Shown in pieces: positions 11,869 to 24,629 of a stretch of DNA of 64,000 nucleotides (position 1 is its first letter; each line of letters starts with the position of its first letter). Origin of the DNA: Cercis canadensis (Eukaryota > Streptophyta > Magnoliopsida > Fabales > Fabaceae); NCBI GenBank assembly GCA_003255065.1, contig QAOA01001100.1, positions 296,840 through 360,839 of the forward strand, given 5' to 3'. The notes beneath the pieces were generated by a model. It searched no databases. It saw only the letters and a program-made list of their open reading frames with translations, and was not told the origin of the DNA. The translations under genes were made by a program, and so were the position numbers.

Positions 11869-13035
11869 GTGCCCTTGTGATTTAGTGAAGAAAGACTTTC
11901 ATTATAGCGGATCTCATGAAACCAATAAGAGTTTGGGGAAGAAGACTAACTCTTCTGAATCTATCTTCCTTTGGATTGTAACCATAGAAGGTTGTTTGCT
12001 TCCTAGAGGCCAAACTTCTCCTCTCTCGAAGACTCAACAGTATATCAACATCCCTTGTGAAGTATATTGGTTCCAGGAGAATACTACCTTGAACCCTTGA
12101 AGGGAATATTTCTGAGCAGTTAATATACATCAACTTCATCCAATTTAGTTTCCCCTCATCATCTTTTAAAACCCACATGTCAATGTGTATCCCTGATCTT
12201 TAAGTTGGAAGGTACAAAGGCTTCCCTTAAAATCTATAAGCTAGCTATTTTATTTAGTCAAACCTTGAGGGTAGACAAGAAGAACAGCGCTTTCTTTTGC
12301 AAAGTCAAAACCGATGAGTACCTTATATGTCAATTCTTGTTCAGCACAACCTTCACTGGGGCAAACAACACAGCTATCCTCTTGAGTTTGAAAATGACTA
12401 TTGTAATAGATTGCTTTCCAGTAAAGAACACCATTGTTGACAAGTGTTCCGCCTGAATATAAATCATGAGGGTTTTCCAGATGAACACTGGAAAAGAGAT
12501 GGTTATTGTCAAGAACTTTCCAGCAATCATTCTTTACTGAATATAATCGAGGGGGCTTTCGTATATCAGCAAACCAGACAATCTTATAATCATCAGTGAA
12601 ATAATCATATCCTAACCCATATGATTCACTTCCCCCCAACAAACCTTGATTTCTCTTAAATGGTAGTTGCTTGTACTCTCCAGTAAATGGATTCCATAAA
12701 AATTCTTCAAAATCATTTAGACTTACCCACAAAATCCTATTACAAGAAACCCGGACAACAAGATTTAGAGTGTACTTACATTGCATTGGTAAAGAAAGTT
12801 CTTTTACCTTTGCAGTGTGAACTTCATACTCCATAACAACTATGAATTTGCTGGACCACAGAATCAACTTCTGGGCATTGTGTGAGATTGTAGACTCCCA
12901 TGACTTGCTGACGCTCTTAAAGCGTATAAGTGATTTCTCCGGCAGTTGCTTCATTATATCAACATGCATCTCTATCGGAATCCATTCCTTGAGCTTGGTG
13001 ATCTTTTGCTGAGTACTGTCGGAGGACTGCGACAT
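11869..13035 (-). pseudogene. F-box protein pseudogene, copy 2
   Basis: From ATG 13035 the frame is open for 261 codons, with the F-box (WIPIEMHVDIMKQLPEKSL) and most of the F-box-associated region intact and very close to copies 3-5. It then hits a stop where the intact genes read KYNSQ (near 12250). A second stop replaces the Gln of the same segment. A missing T near 12202 shifts the frame, and another one-base loss near 11932 shifts the C-terminus. The C-terminal part is open in a different frame (11882-12178). A truncated protein with an F-box is conceivable, but the normal C-terminus cannot be made. Confidence 0.88.
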
Positions 13036-13104
13036 TCTCTCTCTTGCTCTGTGTACTTTTGCGGGTCTTGCGGCTAGTATTTCTGCTCTTGCAAACCCTC
13101 AATC

Positions 13105-13125
13105 TATATATACGGATATATAAAA
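13105..13125 (-). promoter_or_regulatory. TATA-rich core promoter of F-box copy 2
   Basis: On the minus strand a TTTTATATATCCGTATATAT stretch lies about 70-90 bases upstream of the ATG. The same block is kept in front of copies 3, 4 and 5, so it is the probable TATA region. Confidence 0.5.
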
Positions 13126-15291
13126 CCTAATTATAGGTGAGTTAGATATTTACTAGTACTAAATTAAAATGTTGATTCGTAACCATTTATGATTTTGTTA
13201 GTGTATTTAAGGTACTTGGGGGAGGTTGATTCACAGCCTCTTTAATGAGAAACGATCTTTATTACAGCATATTAACTTCGCAATTAATGTAAATAATAAC
13301 TCTCATAAATTTCATTCTCTCTTAGAATTAATACAAATGAGCATTCAATGGTAACTTACATTAATTATTTTGAATTTGGATCTAATCACGTCACATAAAT
13401 CATGTTGTGGATAAATACTGAGTGCCAGTACACAGTCAATTATTTGGATGAACTTTAAACTAAATGCACAATTCAGATCTTCACAACATTAGTCATGTGA
13501 CATACTTGAATCAAAATTCGATTATTTTAGAGGTATTGATACCCTGATGTGTTGTCTCAATATTAGCCATAAATTCAACTTTTCACTATGGTTTTCTAGG
13601 AGCCATCTAGATTTAAGGAAACATAATTGCATAATTAAAATTAAGCTAATTATTCAATACTATAATTGGTATTGAATTACGACAAGCATAACTAATAACT
13701 ATAATAATCTACGTCTTGTATTTTATTATTGTCACATGTATGTTTTAATTTTAATTATTAATTTTGCTTGTGTTATGGATAATACCACTTATGATATTGA
13801 ATAATCAATCTTAAAGCATAAGTACATACAACACAATTGGTCCATAAAACTTCTCAAAATATTAATTTAGGTTCCTAAAAAATTTAGCTCTACTTATCTA
13901 ATGACCCAAAAACGAAAAAAAAAAAAAAAAAGCAATAAAATTTTATGCACTACATTATTTGATTTTTCATTAGACCTTCGAAAACTTTGGTGACCTAACT
14001 TTTTCTTCGAACATGCATGAAGTTTTAGAAACCAGCAAGGTTGTGTTAGAACCAAAGGAAGGGCTCACATGGGATGACTTACCAAAGGATTCCCACAACC
14101 TTGGACCCAGCCATTGAGCTAGGAGTCCTATTTTCTCACCGTTAGACTAAGGCACTTGATCTAATGGTGATAGGTTTCGATAGTTTACAATATGTCAAGT
14201 GTTAGAGCCTCTATTGTTTTATATAACCCAAAAGAATTAGGTGAATTCACATCAAGGATTTTTATTTAATGATAAATTATTGTAAGTGAAAAATAAATGT
14301 AAATTACGCCTTATAATTTTATAGTATTGGATAGACAATCTATAACCAACAAATATAGAGCAATTAAATTTTTTTCAATTACATAAAATTAGGATTTTTC
14401 CTTTAATATATTTTCCGTAGTTGCTGTCCCCTAAGCCAAAATTCTTGGTTCTGGCCCTTGTGCAAGGACGTTCAGCCACTTATGCTATCATCGCTTAGCT
14501 TGGTATAGAGAGATAGTTTTAGATTTATTTTTTTTCCATCATGAGAAATAGTTGTTGATTTTGAATCTTGGATGGAGGATACTCCTCTAAGACAGTTGTT
14601 TAATTATTTTTCTATTGAATTTTTTATTGAAAGTTGTTTAATATATCTTCACACTAAAAAAGAAAAAAAAAAGCCAATAAAATTATTAATATAATAAATG
14701 TCATTGATAAAGTCAAATTTAATTTGGGGAAGTAATACACACCTTAATTTGAATGCCAACTTCCAAAAGGTTGGCTATAATAATAGCCTAGTCATCAGTG
14801 GCGTGTGAGACTTCTTCATCTTATGACCCCTTATCTGTTCTAATTCAAATATATCCTCAGCATGTATTTCTATTAGTGCTACCTTTTTCTCTCAAAAGTG
14901 AAAAACCAGGTTTATGTTGCGTTTTTATGACAAGAGAAAAAAAGAAGAAGATGAACGAACAAATTTGAAACATATGGCTTTAAACCTTACATGCAAAAGT
15001 CTTTTCCTAAATTTCATATATGCTGCTAAAGATGTCAAGCAGCAAAATTTAAGCCAAATGTTATTCATAGTTTCATACACTTTAAATTCATATTATTTCA
15101 TATACTGTGGATCCCAATTCAGTTTAAACCTTATAATTTTAATTGAATCCACTTAATTTTTTTGTTTTTTCAAAATGGTTCAGATTCAATTAAGACTCAC
15201 AGTGTTTAAAATAATATCAATTTGAGGTATATAAATAACATTTTTCAATATTTAATTATCAGAATTGTTACGAGAATAATATGAACTTATA
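13126..15291. other. Spacer between F-box copy 2 and cystatin copy 1
   Basis: AT-rich divergent spacer shared with 29824-32000 and 51936-54170. An open frame at 14914-15156 is matched at 31487-31858, but the third unit breaks it by frameshift, so I treat it as non-coding. Nothing else is recognised. Confidence 0.6.
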
Positions 15292-16513
15292 ATTATTCTT
15301 GAATAAATATATGATCTTTACTAATTTGTTTCATCAACCAATCACATTAAATTATAGGATTTTTTTTTCAATTTTTCAAGTTTAATAAGAATTTGTTGCT
15401 TATGGATAATTAACCATGCCTGTGCTCTACTTAATATTTCTCAAAGAAGTTGGCCAAAGGCCCAATTACATGCAAGTGGGCTATTTGCATTCATAATTTT
15501 GAGCAAGGATCTAAGATAGCCTCCCTCAGAATGTTCCACCATAGTTATCCTTAGCTACAACGAAAACGTTTGACCACTGTACATGTACACAAGAATAGTT
15601 GAAAACCAGCAACTGCAAAAATAAAGCCGCACACAGTTTTGCTCCAGAAAAGTTGACCACCAAACAATATAAATTGTGAAGGCATTCTAAGATTAATTGT
15701 TACTTAAAACCAAGTGGTGTCTAAAATCAAAGAAGAGAGGTAGATTAAGAAATTGGCAACGGTTGGAGGGATTAGCCCAGTGGAGGGAAGTGAGAACAGT
15801 GTTAAGATTGATAACCTAGCTTGTTTTGCTGTTGATGAGCACAACAGAAAAGAGGTGAATTTTTTAAAATTTGTTTTCCAAGTAGCTATTTGTTTTTTTT
15901 TTNATTATTCTTGAATAAATATATGATCCTTACTAATTTGTTTCATCAACCAATCATATTAAATGATAGAATTTTTTTTTTCAATTTTTAAAGTTTAATA
16001 AGCATTTGTTGCTTATGGATAATTAACCATGCCTGTGCTCTACTTAACATTCCTCAAAGAAGTTGGTCAAAGGCCCAATTACACGCAAGTGGGCTATTTG
16101 CATTCATAATTTTGAGCAAGTATCTAAGATAGCCTCCCTCAGAATATTCCACCATAGTTATCCTTAGCTACAACGAAAACGTTAGACCACTGTACATGTA
16201 CACAAGAATAGTTGAAAATCAGCAACTGCAAAAATAAGGCCCCACACAGTTTTGCTCAGAAAAGTTGACCACCAAACAATATAAATTGTGAAGGCATTCT
16301 AAATTAATTGTTACTTAAAACCAAGTGGTGTCTAAAATCAAAGAAGAGAGGTAGATTAAGAAAATGGCAACGGTTGGAGGGATTAGCCCAGTGGAGGGAA
16401 GTGAGAACAGTGTTAAGATTGATAACCTAGCTTGTTTTGCTGTTGATGAGCACAACAGAAAAGAGGTGAATTTTTTAAAATTTGTTTTCCAAGTAGCTAT
16501 TTGTTTTTTTTTT
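15292..16513. repeat. Direct repeat of about 610 bp across a single N (probable false duplication)
   Basis: Bases 15292-15902 and 15904-16513 are near-identical and separated by one N at 15903. Both contain the cystatin promoter and first exon. The other two units have this stretch once. The left half agrees best with the copy at 31982-32590. This is what two overlapping, slightly different contig ends would look like if they were joined without merging. Confidence 0.8.
15753..15854 (+). pseudogene. Extra cystatin first exon (start codon lost), probably an assembly duplicate
   Basis: The 34-codon first exon is present up to the GAG|gtgaat donor, but the start codon is TTG instead of ATG, as in cystatin copy 2. 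No second exon follows before the single N. It is most likely the end of a contig representing another copy or haplotype. Confidence 0.75.
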
Positions 16514-16881
16514 CCCTTAATTTCCTGTCTTCAATAATCATGTATAAATATTTTCTATGTTTTTCTCTTCCTTTAATTTCCAACAAGTTTTTGATATTTG
16601 GCTTTACAAGATTTGAATTGGGAAAATTGTTTACTTATATAATCTTTTCCATTTCATTTGAAATACTTCTGCAGAATGCGTTTCTGCAGTTTGTAAAGGT
16701 GGTAAATGCAAAACAGGAAGTGGTTTCTGGAATGCTATAATACTACATCACCCTGGAAGCCACAGATAGTGGGAAGAAGAAAGTTTATGAGGCCAAAGTA
16801 TGGGAGAAGTCATGGTTGGACTTCAAGGAGTTGCAAGAGTTTAAGTTTCTTGGTGATGTCCCTTCTGACACATGTTGCTAG
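16364..16881 (+). pseudogene. Phytocystatin copy 1, stop-containing
   Basis: Exon 1 is 16364-16465 (ATG start, [16 protein letters not shown], then the LACFAV helix motif). The intron is 16466-16674, with GT and AG ends. Exon 2 is 16675-16881, with QEVVSG and then EKSW. The family motifs are LARFAV, QxVxG and a later Trp. Here the motif Arg is Cys. Three extra bases after GMLY's Leu codon create an in-frame TAA, cutting the protein just after the QxVxG loop. The remaining exon stays open to TAG 16881. It is probably non-functional, and the N-terminal half alone would be a partial inhibitor at best. Confidence 0.85.
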
Positions 16882-18767
16882 GTAATTAAAGTAGAACATG
16901 ATTTCACAACTATATATGTTGATATTTTTTGTTTTATTTTGTTTGTTTGTTTGTTATTTTTGTTTTGTTTTGTTTTTGCGAATGGGAAGAGATATATACA
17001 GTAGAGATGGAACCTCTAACATAAAATATCCCGGTTTACTTGACCATTTGAAGTGTCATTATATCAATATATGATAGTAATGGTGACCATATCCTATAAA
17101 TTATACTTTCATTGCCATTAATATGAGAATAGAAATATATTTATATAAAAATACATGGACAACTTAACAAAATGCGAAAATGTCATAAAAAATTAGTTAT
17201 CTTTGATCGTTTACCTGCTTTGAAAAACAAGTTCTTCGGTAATCAATTTTTGGGTAAAAAATATTTTAAATAGAAACAAAGCTATATAATGTTGGTTTTC
17301 ATATAATATTTTTGTAGACCTTATGCTTCCATATTTTCATTTCAAAATTAATTCTACTATTTGAATAAAAATTTTCTATGTTTATGTATCCCTTTGTGTT
17401 ATTCTATTAGATTTTAATATTTGATTATAATTTGCAGCCATAAACTGTGATATACTGATAATAATTTCGGATAGTTCACAAAAGGTTGAAATTTCAACTT
17501 TTGTGCCATTCAAGGTATAAGAAAATGAATAAAAAAAGAACTATGTAAAAAAATATAAAGATTTACTTATAATTTCAAATTTTAAAAATGATTGACTTAT
17601 TAATATTTGGTTTTAGACTTGTTCAAACCTAAATTTTAGAAAAATTAAGGATATTTTGAAGCTAATTTAATTAACACAAATTTTAGAATAANAAGAACTA
17701 TGTAACAAAATATAAAGACTTATAATTTCAAATTTTAAAAATGATTGACTAATTCATATTTGGTTTTAGACTTGTTCAGACCTAAATTTTAGAAAAATTA
17801 AGGATATTTTGAAACTAATTTAATTAACACAAATTATAGAATAAGTTCTAATTCAAATGATTGGAAGTTGGAAACAAGTTGTTCAATGCAATCACGATAT
17901 TGTTCCTTATTAATGTTTCTAATTACTCATGTTTTCATTTTTTGTTCAGGTTACAAGATGACATTCGTTGATTTTTTCTGAAGTTTTTAAAAAAAATGTG
18001 ATTACTGTATTAAGTCATATTCTTTCTGTATTATAATATTTTAACAAAATGCGCAGTGCAACATTTCTTCATTCATATCAATACTTAGAATTTCGTTATC
18101 TATATTTATTTGTTCGTATAATGTGTAACTACAAGAAATAGTATATTGCAGTGTGAAGCTTCTCATTGATACAATCTTTTTAATTATATTTTACCTCCAT
18201 TATCATATGATTTTTCCTGTGGAGTAAAAGTAATCATGGATATGATCCAACACCATTGCAATACTTTTAATCCTAGAGTTTTTTGCTATTCAAGGTTGTC
18301 AAAACTCCATTATCAAAGACCAAGTAATCAAGAATATGAGGAAGCTAGTATGAAAGTATTAACACAACTTTTTCTAAGGCTTCTATGGTTGTTTAAATTC
18401 GGGTGCTCGCTAAGTTACCTAGGGAGTAGCACTACACCTCTCTCATTGAGTGGTTCTGGCAGGACCTACATCTTATAATTGGTGTCATGAATTTGAGTTT
18501 CTGTAAAAAAAAAAAAAAATCACTATCTTATGTTTTTTTCTTGGACACCCTTCTTGTATTGTTTTATTTATATATTTTACAAGACAATAATTGTTTTGAC
18601 ACACTGGGTGACTCTGTTTTTGAGATCTTCCCAATTACACTAATATCAGAACATAAGTCCTACCTGAACACCCTCAATGAAGGGGTGGTGTAGTGCAAGC
18701 CACTTCTAAAGGGAAGATAGCTTAGCAACCACCTTAAATTCATTAGTATTTGTGTACAAAATTATTA
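16882..18767. other. Cystatin 3' region, unit 2
   Basis: AT-rich DNA shared with 32970-34694 and 55137-56964. A single N at 17692 separates two near-identical stretches (17536-17691 and 17693-17847) that occur once in the other units, another probable unmerged contig overlap. An 80-codon frame (18236-18478) recurs at 34170-34412 but is broken near 56470. The 9-bp MULE target AAATTATTA is at 18759-18767. Confidence 0.6.
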
Positions 18768-21700
18768 GAGTAAAACTCCTTTTTAGTCCCTAAAAAATAT
18801 TTTCACTGACAAATTAGTCCTCCAAAAATTTTTGGTGACAAATTAGTCCTGGAATTATTGTTTTCGCTGACAAATTAGTCCTCCATTAGGGTTTGTTAGT
18901 CTGATTTAACGGACTTCGCCACGTGGCAATTAACGTGATGATGTGGCCGTTAGTTGCTGAAGTGGCATGCTGACTTGGCAGATAACCATTTGCTTGTGTG
19001 GCATAAGTAAAACGGCCTCGTTTTATTAGCATAAAGCCAAGGAATCTACTCCCTATACAGCGTCGTCTGGTCAAGAGTCCATATGCCCAAAACAGCAATC
19101 CGACGTCGTGAAGGAGGAACTGCGAAGACTTGAACTGCGATTCCCAGGAACCCTACGCCCCAATTTCATTGATTACCCCTGCATTTTCCCAAATTCGAAG
19201 CATCGATTAAGGTTTCTTGTTACTCTTTATTCGGATTTCCCTTTGCCATGTTCGAACCCTAACCCAATTCGAAGTGCCATCCCTTCGCTGATAGTGGAAG
19301 AACAACCCATCCACCCTTGGATAATCATTCATTCTCACCCTCTTAATCAGTAGGAGTAGAGTCAAAGGAGATAAAGAAGTTGGAACTCACAAAGTAGAAG
19401 TTTGTAGATAACAGGTCCTTCGTCCTCGATAAGGTGAGGTTTCCTTTCACTATCAGGTGCTTGAAGGCTTGAAGCATGTGTAGTGAATTTTTGTAATATG
19501 GTGGTTTTGCCGAATTTTATATTGTGGTCCATGAATTGAGAATAGTCTGGACATTTTGTCAACTTGGTGGGACAGTGGTCACTATAAATTAATCTGCTTG
19601 GTTAGAACAATTAGAAAAAGACCTCTGTAAAACCTGTTGTGGTCTGCTTGGTTGTCGTATTGCCTTTATGCCAAACTTGTTGTGGTCCCTGTAAAACAGT
19701 GCTTGATTTCCATTTATCCCTGCACATAGACATCTCAAACTACATTAAATATTCTGTGCTTGATTTTTAATTTTACGGAAACCTGTTAAAAAAATAAGAG
19801 AGATTTAAAAATTTGAGATACATAGTATTTTTATTAGATACTATGAAGGTCTTTCTATTTTTTCCCAATATTTTGATCCTTCACGTTTGATATACTTTGT
19901 CAGGATGCTTTATCTTTCAAAACTAGTGGTGCCAACTCTGGGAAATTTTTTTTGTTATTGGTGTACAGTTTTCCCTTATAAATATTGCCTGATTACTTAC
20001 TAAACCTCATTTTTGTGTACTAAGCTATTTTTTCTCCTTTTGTGTCTAGAAGTGGCAATCAAATAAGGATAGAGGTATATGAGATAACTGTGCCCAAATG
20101 GATGTGCATGGAAAACAGTGAGACATAGTAAGGTATTCCTAAACATTTATCTATCATTTATCTCTTTCTTGTATTGCAACAGTGAAAGTATGAGAAGGCC
20201 CAAAAAGTTCTTTATCATTATAAGAAAATACCCCAATAATACATTTATTAATATCATGCCCGAAGGAGTGTTCTGTTATATGTACATAGAGGCTAAAGCA
20301 AACATCAAAATGCTAATAATATGTCGCATCTTTTTCTTCTGCTTTCCTCTTAAGATAATCATTATTTCTAGAGTCCAAGTCCTGTAAAATATTTGGATGT
20401 TGCATGCCATCCTTGATATTATGCTAATAATTCTCTAAATGTATATGTCCTGAATATGTATGTTCGTCTAATGGTAATTCAATTGAATGTTCAAGCAAGC
20501 TATAACATATTTTGTGACATGCCATCCTCGTAACAAACCATAGTGATCTTTACAACAATTTTATGCACATAATCTGATTAGGTGGGGGAATTTTTTATGA
20601 AACTTTTAGATTTGCTTTTGCATTTGTTGTTATTCTCTTGTGTTCCTGTGTAATCTGTGTATTCAGTGGATTCTGTTGTAAGTAGAATGACAACCATGTA
20701 CAATATTTTACCCTTACAAATTTTGAGCCACGGAACATGCTTGGCTTTCACATCAGTAGCATGAAAATTCTAACCTTGCTAGAAGAAGCATGCAAAAACC
20801 AGAACCCTAGCTAGATAAGTCTCTCTTATTAATGCTTAAACTCGTCAGACATAACCAATCTTAGAAAGGTTTAGCCTCATTGTGCTTTTCCTAAATGATT
20901 CCCTTCTATTTGAGGATCTTAGACCCTATCTAACTCATGTGTGCTTTATAATTTTATCACTCCCTTATTCACTGCTTGGCAGCACAAAAAACACATGGCT
21001 GTCATTGTTCAAACTATATTGCCACCATGGAGCCATTGCAACAATCTGATTTGGTGGGGGAATTTTTTTATGAAACTTTTAGATTTGCTTTTGCATTTGT
21101 TCTGGTTTTGCAGACTTGTAAACATGATTTTTTGTAACTTCTCAATCCATCAACTTTTACAGTACCAATTCCCTTGGACTATGTTCCAAATTATGGAATG
21201 CTCTAATAAGAAAGTAAATAATGTCATATGCAGTATTTCCTACTTTTCTGTCATGTTTGATTTTCTTCTCCCTTGTTTGATTTTCGGTCATAATGTTCAC
21301 AGTAGCATAGCTGCATAGTAGTACACACCATTGACATCAATCTTTCACATGTCAAATTATGTGTTGAACTATTTGAATATTTCCTTATGCTTATGCTGAC
21401 ACTTAAATGCGAAATTATTCAATGACTTTCTCTCTTTCTCACCTTTCCTTGTCTTTTTCTAATGGATTTTCTCCAGTCTTTCTTTAATCTTAGTTGAAAA
21501 GGTGGACCCTCCACATTTGATGACAGGTGGACCCTCCGCATTTGATGTTCTGTAAAGTGAACCAGAATATTGCTTAGATTTGGACCCTCTGCATTCTGTC
21601 AAGTTCAGGACTTTTCCCTTTTAGTCATAGGTTTGCTTCTTCTCTAGTTCATAATAATATACATTAAAACAGAAATTGTGATACCATAGCTGTATACCCG

Positions 21701-22344
21701 TATAAAATTACTAGAAACATCATTAAATTTATAAGGCAATAGCATTAGATATTATTTCTCACCTTTCCTTGTCTATTTTTAATAGCATAGCATATGATTG
21801 CAAGATGGACCGTTATGTAACCCTCGTAATGCACCATGGTGGCAACTTTGTACGTGAACCCACACTTACCTATGTTGACGGTGAAGTAGATGTGTGGGAT
21901 TGGGTAGATATAGATAAGGTTTCAATCCCAACTATTATACAGTTATATTGTGAGCATGGTTATGAAGGTTACACAAATTGTTATTGGTTGGTGCCTAACT
22001 TAGAGCTAGAGGATGGGCTTAGGCCCCTTAAGGGTGACAATGATGTTCTACAGATGTTTGGGGCTGTAGAAGGGGTAGATGAGATAAATCTGTATTTTGA
22101 GTCCCTTGCTGTTGAGAACCATGATTTTATCCCACTTGTTGTAGAATGGGTGAATGAGTTAGGGAATACTTCCAATGAGGGTGTTCAACAAATGCAAAAC
22201 ACTGATGAAGACGATGACTATACCACCTATTTAAGAAGGGACATGAGACGGGAAGAGTTGTACAACAATCCTGAACTTAATGATGTTCATATGCAGCACC
22301 ACTCACCCGGCAATGAAAATGCTAATGCTGATGAACAAAGTCCA
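18768..22344 (+). mobile_element. Mutator-like element (MULE), left part only
   Basis: The sequence is nearly identical to the left half of the full MULE at 38513, including the left terminal inverted repeat with three CTGACAAATTAGTCC motifs. It starts after the same flank and the same AAATTATTA target. Homology stops abruptly at about 22344, at the first base of what is an acidic repeat array in the full copy. The sequence then continues in the F-box 3' flank. Shared insertion site plus high identity means this arose by segmental duplication followed by deletion of the right half. Confidence 0.85.
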
Positions 22345-22350
22345 CCCTGA
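21805..22350 (+). pseudogene. MULE transposase N-terminal fragment (PB1-like domain)
   Basis: From ATG 21805, just after a CAAG acceptor-like site, the frame reads MDRYVTLVMHHGGNFV and on to INLYFES, typical of the PB1-like N-terminal domain of plant MuDR-type transposases. An acidic linker follows. The frame ends at TGA 22348-22350 only because of the junction with unrelated DNA. No zinc finger or catalytic domain is present. Confidence 0.75.
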
Positions 22351-24629
22351 TTTCTCTTCTCTTCTATTACCAAAAAAAACTGTCGAAACCTGTTAAAAAA
22401 TACTGTAAAAAAAAAAAAAAACAGTTAGCGGCTGTTGAAAATTGTCCATAAACTTTTTTAATAGTTATTAGCAGTCCAAAATACTTTTCATAAATGCCAC
22501 TGCTTATTTGGTTTGACAGCCACAAAGATGACATTTATAATTAACTGTTTCAACAATTGCTAGCCGTAGAAATAGTGTTTATTTCCAAATAGAAACAGGT
22601 AATGTAAATTACTGTTTCTTCCAAGCACGGAGCAAAAGGCGTAATTGTACACTTTTTCTTCATGCAAAACCAAAAATTGCAATGACATTAGAGCATGATT
22701 GAATGTAATGCAAGAAAATGACCAGATTTAAATAGAATAAAAGTCTTCTTTAAAAAGTTCAAATGAACTATGCTTTGATCTCCAACTAATCACAAATTTC
22801 AATGTCAATTATTGAACAACACAAGAAATATTTCTTTCAGAACCATTTTTCTATGACAATTTTTCAAACATAAATGCTCCAAATTTATCATCTTCTGATC
22901 AGCGACACCAACTTCTTCACTGGTTTCCATAAATTCATACGCTCTCTAGCTGCTTCTAGGTAACAAGCGACACCAACTTCTTCACTGTTTTAGCCACAAT
23001 AAATCAATTACCATCAGGGAAGGGACAGAAGCTAAGCATGCATAAATGATCTTAAAATTTATTTAAAATTGCCCCAAGTAATGCCAAAGTTATGACAGTT
23101 TTGAGGAATATGCTGCTTTATATAGTTCTATCAAATAGATAATAACTTCAACTGGCGCAGGTTGTTCAAGAGATGAATTTCCATATCATCACAGGGAAAT
23201 GTGGAAAAACAAGGGAAGGCAAACACAAGACAAGACACCACAGAACCTGCTGCATAAATATAAAGTTAATGACTAAGAAAAAGTAAATAAACTCTAAAAA
23301 TAGACGTAGTCCATTTTTTAACTTGAGAGGCAGCTGGTGTGAAGGAACATGAGGCTATCATCAAAACTAAGAAGGAAAGTTGAACCATCGGAGGCTAAGA
23401 ACAATTTTCAGGCCAGGAATATTTCCTCAAATTTTGGCATTTAATTAAACCGTTCAAGTCTTCCACTGAGAGGTAAAGAAAATCATTGCCCATAGATAAA
23501 GATTTGCTCGTGGACGAATAGTTATTTGTTTAGGAAAGAGGATAAGCAAACGTCAGACCAAATGGGCAAAAACAGAAACAGAAAAAGCACAAAATTAAAT
23601 AATGCATGAATACATTGTTGTTTTATAAACCTTAGACATTTTAACAGCACAGGTTCAATAATTTTATCTATTGTGGGACAAGATTGTGTCCATGGCCTCT
23701 TTGTAGGTTAAATAATTTGGTTTTTAGAGGATACTTACAACTTTGTGCTTCCTCTCCTCTAATAAATTTTTCTTCTTCTGTCAAAGAGAGCATTTCCCTT
23801 CAATCTCATTTCTATTCACCCTCTTGTTCTCTATACTATGTTATTTTACGACTACAAGATCATCTAGCATGGTCTCATTGACTACGCCACTCTAGAAGAT
23901 ACAATAAATACTCAAACTATTTCAACAAAACCGAGATGTCTTTTGATGTTGGCTTGTAAAAGACCTGCATGCTTAATTAGTAATTAATAAGTATGGACAT
24001 CATCATTTCAACGTAATAACCAAAATTATTACTATTTAGCCAAACTTAATGTGGTTAATATGTCTCTCACTATAAAAATTTAAAGCATTGGATCCCTACT
24101 TGGCTACATGTAAAAATCTCTGAAATTTTGAAAACCATCAGGTTATTCGATGAAAACCCTAGGCTGTATACAATGGTTTTACCAGCTGGAGACTATGGTA
24201 ACTTTCATGATGAAGGGATCTTAGAGAGATCTGTGGCAGCAGTTAAAGATTCTACCAAAATACATAAAAGATCTCGAAATACTGAATGAAGATCAACTTA
24301 ATATGGGAAAGCAGAATATCCCAATCAAAAGTTGTTTAAAATATCTCAGAAAGTAGAATAATAGATAAAATCATACTATTCAGCTCAACATAGAGAAGTA
24401 CCAGAAAGACAAAAGGGGTACTTAGAAAGGAAATGATGCATGTCTACTTCATTAATTTGGTTATGAAAAATGAATTCATACTTGTTTGTAATTTCCATGA
24501 TTCATCTTTAATTCTGCTTCTCGACTCCCTTTTGACCATCCTGATAAAGAAAACATGAACAATGAAAAGATATAAGTATTGAAAAATGACCCGAAAGAAA
24601 ACAAACATTTAATTTGCTATGGTATCATT
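22345..24629. repeat. F-box 3' flank, unit 3
   Basis: Collinear with the other F-box 3' flanks. It carries a GCGACACCAACTTCTTCACT stretch near 22969 and the conserved plus-strand frame near 24110-24288 (RLFDENPRLYT). The short frame at 23684-23881 recurs in four units but has no recognised domain. No gene is recognised. Confidence 0.75.

Noticed and set aside
14914-15156. 80-codon frame upstream of cystatin (also 31487-31858)
   Set aside because: The third unit (53658-54028) breaks it by frameshift and no domain is recognisable.
15292-16513. Real alternative first exons for cystatin copy 1
   Set aside because: The repeat is split by a single N and is absent from both sister units; an assembly artefact is simpler.
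18236-18478. 80-codon frame downstream of cystatin (also 34170-34412)
   Set aside because: The homologous stretch near 56470 is disrupted, and there is no domain or splice context.
20941-21318. 125-codon frame in the MULE 5' half (also 40724-41101)
   Set aside because: Kept in both copies only because they are recent duplicates. Low complexity, no domain, and probably 5' UTR or intron of the transposase gene.
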